Shown: positions 17,601-19,422 of the stretch, piece after piece
Layout: every line of letters starts with the position of its first letter
Numbering within the stretch: position 1 is the first letter of the stretch
From: Monoraphidium neglectum
Lineage: Eukaryota; Chlorophyta; Chlorophyceae; Sphaeropleales; Selenastraceae
Direction: 5' to 3'
Assembly: GCF_000611645.1 (NCBI RefSeq)
Contig: NW_014012770.1
Coordinates: 1-19,422 of the forward strand
DNA: 19,422 nucleotides
Translations under genes and position numbers: made by a program
The notes under the pieces: model-generated
Told to the model about the DNA's origin: nothing
Databases searched by the model: none
Seen by the model: the letters and a program-made list of their open reading frames with translations, nothing else

Positions 17601-19422
17601 GAGATTTGGGGTTTGCGGTTTGCGTTATATGCGCTGCGTTGCATTGTGTTTGTCCCTGGGTTTGTGCAATTATAAAAAAGGGAGGAGGCTGGAAGGCAAG
17701 GACTTGACCATGTGTGTATAAAGGGCACCAGGATGGACACTGGGCGTGCTGCAGTGCATTGCTTGGGTCGCCCGTTGGTGTTCGCCTGTTGCAGAGGCTT
17801 GTGTCATGCCGGCTGAGCAAACGATCGCTGCCCAGGCTTGGGGCACGCGCCCGGGCAGCAGGCGCTGCAGCCTGTGTGCCCCGAGGGCCTGCCTTAGGGG
17901 GCATGCAGGTGGGCTGCGATGCGCGGTGCGCGGTGCTGGTGTTCGAGCATCAAGACTGTAAGCCGTGATCCGGTGACCTGAGATATCTGCAGGCGGTCAC
18001 CTGGTCCAGGTCTGGGCCTTGGGGTTGTACCAGAGGTAGTAGTTTTTGGTGCAGCGGTCCATGTTGCCGAGCAGGGTCTGGTACAAACAGTTTGACCAGG
18101 AGATGGGAGGTTTCTCACGGCGGGCAGCGTTCGGCGATATTCAGCTGGAGTTTTGGTGTCGCCCCTGCAGAGATGCGCGAGAGGACGAGCATGCAGGCAG
18201 CGGCAGCAGCACGCTGCCTGCCGAGCAAGAGCACAGGCAATCAGGAAAGAACCTTCTTGGCCAAGGCAGCGTGTCAATGCAGGCGTCAATGGGCGCTGCG
18301 TGCAGCCCAACGCTTGCTGTGTTCGTGCAGGCGGCTGCAACCCCGGCCTTCCCTCAGAAGCGAGAGCATGACTGCATGTATGGCTGTCATTCTTCCGTAT
18401 GACAGTTGCAATTGCTGCCCACCTCAAGGGCCATCTCGTTTATGACTGAGGGAAGATCCAGAGCGTCAAAAATGAACCGGGACCTGCACAGTGCCACATC
18501 AGCACGTAGCCGTGAGTGATCTGGGCCGAGCCCCGCGCCGCGACACGCACGCTGCACTTGCGCTCTGGGCGAGCGCACGCGTCCGCAAGCGCGGCTGCAC
18601 AGCAAATACATGCTTGATGAAAGTTCTGTGTTGCTCCCACCTGGGAACAAGGCCGCCTCCGGCCAGCCCTTTGGCCAGGTTGGCCAGCAGCTGCCAGTCC
18701 TCTGGGTTGTTCTTCCTGTTGTGGTGTGTGTGGCAGCAGGACACGAGCAGGGAAAAACAGCAGTTGAAATGATCCCAATGATCAATTCACTAGACACGCA
18801 TTCTTCAAACCAGCGCCGACTTGTTACGATCCACCCACGCACCCGGCACGCCGCTGACAAGCTCGCTGGTAACTGCCCAATACAAGGGCGGGGCCCCGCA
18901 AGCGGTGAGCGGCTGACCCGCACCTGTTCGCCTTCCCCCAGTAGTTGGGCATCTCCTGAATAGGCAGATCCCACCGCAGGTTGGACAGCTCGCCGGAGAC
19001 GCTCTTGAAAATGGGGCCGCCCGGTGGCAAGCCGAAGCGCTGTGCGGTGGGGGCAGGGCGCGTGGTGGGCGTGGCGAAAGCTCCGGCCCAAGATGGCGGG
19101 GCAGCGGTAAAAAATGCGCCGCCGTGTGGGGGGAAGCGCATGTACACGCGTGTCTCGGGGCTGGCTTTGGGTCGCGCTCAGAAGGGCGACTGCCGAGCGT
19201 CCCTTGCCGCAAGCATCATCCCCTGCTGCAGGCTCTGGCGCCGCGACGGTGTCATTGCACTCCCCCATACGCGCAGAGGCAGTACCACCACAGCTGTTCG
19301 CGATTCAGGCCGTTGGCTGGAGCCGCGACCAGCAGCAGTGCAGCCGCCCCCACACCTGAATGAGCTCGTTGTCAATCTCCTCCACCAGCTCATACAGCCC
19401 GGCATACTGCCCATTCAGGTAC
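14678..19422 (-). CDS. CotH kinase family protein with lamin-tail-like C-terminal domain, 5' end outside window
   Basis: Thirteen exons on the minus strand: 19422-19356, 19039-18924, 18715-18641, 18483-18423, 18113-18001, 17577-17439, 17152-16997, 16705-16572, 16282-16210, 15939-15821, 15529-15382, 15164-15092 and 14874-14678. They give 489 visible residues ending at a TGA. CotH kinases are an atypical kinase-like fold, first known from Bacillus spore coat protein CotH; substrate here is unknown. Seen in order: YLNGQYAGLYELVEEID (1-17), RFGLPPGG, LDLPSVINEMALE, GNMDRCTKNYYLW (122-134), IPWDLEASMG (145-154), YCDSEHPQDLE, YNHLTDAVLDVNATRAMYLR, RTLADKFYGPEPDKG and IIDETWARIKDAAARD. Residues about 365-489 (KISVTKVETS, YIQIANG, EAVDASGWTLSS, LPPGTILPGG) look like a lamin-tail domain. 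Two splice sites are uncertain: the acceptor at 18114 is GAG, and the exon 10-11 junction fits best as a GC-AG intron; alternatives are donors at 15780 or 15794. Most junction phases agree, so the gene call is secure. Confidence 0.93.
17580..17626. repeat. Telomere-like GGGGTTT tract at a splice acceptor
   Basis: The plus strand reads as degenerate GGGTTT, GGGGTTTT and GGGGTTT units. On the CotH sense strand this becomes CCCCAAA-type repeats that run directly into the acceptor CCCAG at 17582-17578, and so replace the usual pyrimidine tract. It resembles degenerate interstitial telomere sequence and the plus strand could form a G-quadruplex. Confidence 0.75.

Noticed and set aside
17713..17725. 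TATAAAG on the plus strand
   Set aside because: It lies inside a CotH intron with no plus-strand gene downstream.

Overview
The window looks like nuclear DNA of a green alga (Chlorophyta; possibly Chlorophyceae, from style only). It is GC-rich with long CA/TG, CAG and poly-G/C runs. The genes are cut into many short exons by GT-AG introns of about 130-600 bases that keep reading phase across every junction I could test. No bacterial operon, rRNA, tRNA, CRISPR array or recognisable transposon was found. All gene models are manual splices of conserved protein segments; none has been checked against transcripts.

Layout. 1-1133: no convincing gene. 1134-2960 (-): five-exon NEP1/EMG1, the pseudouridine N1-methyltransferase of 18S rRNA. 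2961-4182: spacer. 4183-5295 (-): three-exon gene for a 181-residue protein with two similar beta-rich modules, not recognised. 5296-8275: long spacer with purine-rich tetranucleotide repeats. 8276-10849 (-): six-exon gene for a predicted plastid-targeted protein joining an N-terminal SRPBCC (START/polyketide-cyclase-like) domain to a C-terminal DnaJ J-domain. 10850-12368: divergent intergenic region with a TATA box before the next gene. 12369-14001 (+): three-exon gene for a predicted type I membrane protein with signal peptide, one transmembrane helix and an acidic dileucine tail. 14002-14677: convergent 3' region. 14678-19422 (-): CotH-kinase family protein with a lamin-tail-like C-terminal domain, 13 visible exons, 5' end outside the window.

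The genes do not form a pathway; this is ordinary eukaryotic gene order. NEP1 is housekeeping ribosome biogenesis. The SRPBCC-J fusion would pair a hydrophobic-ligand fold with an Hsp70-recruiting module, probably in the chloroplast. The CotH protein and the membrane protein, which face each other tail to tail, may both act in the secretory pathway or at the cell surface, but that is inference. The most interesting points are the SRPBCC-J fusion, the unrecognised two-module protein, the CotH/lamin-tail architecture with a possible GC-AG intron, and several unexplained repeats: a twin palindrome in an intron, a telomere-like G/T tract at a splice acceptor, and a 22-base TCCTAA-type repeat present twice.
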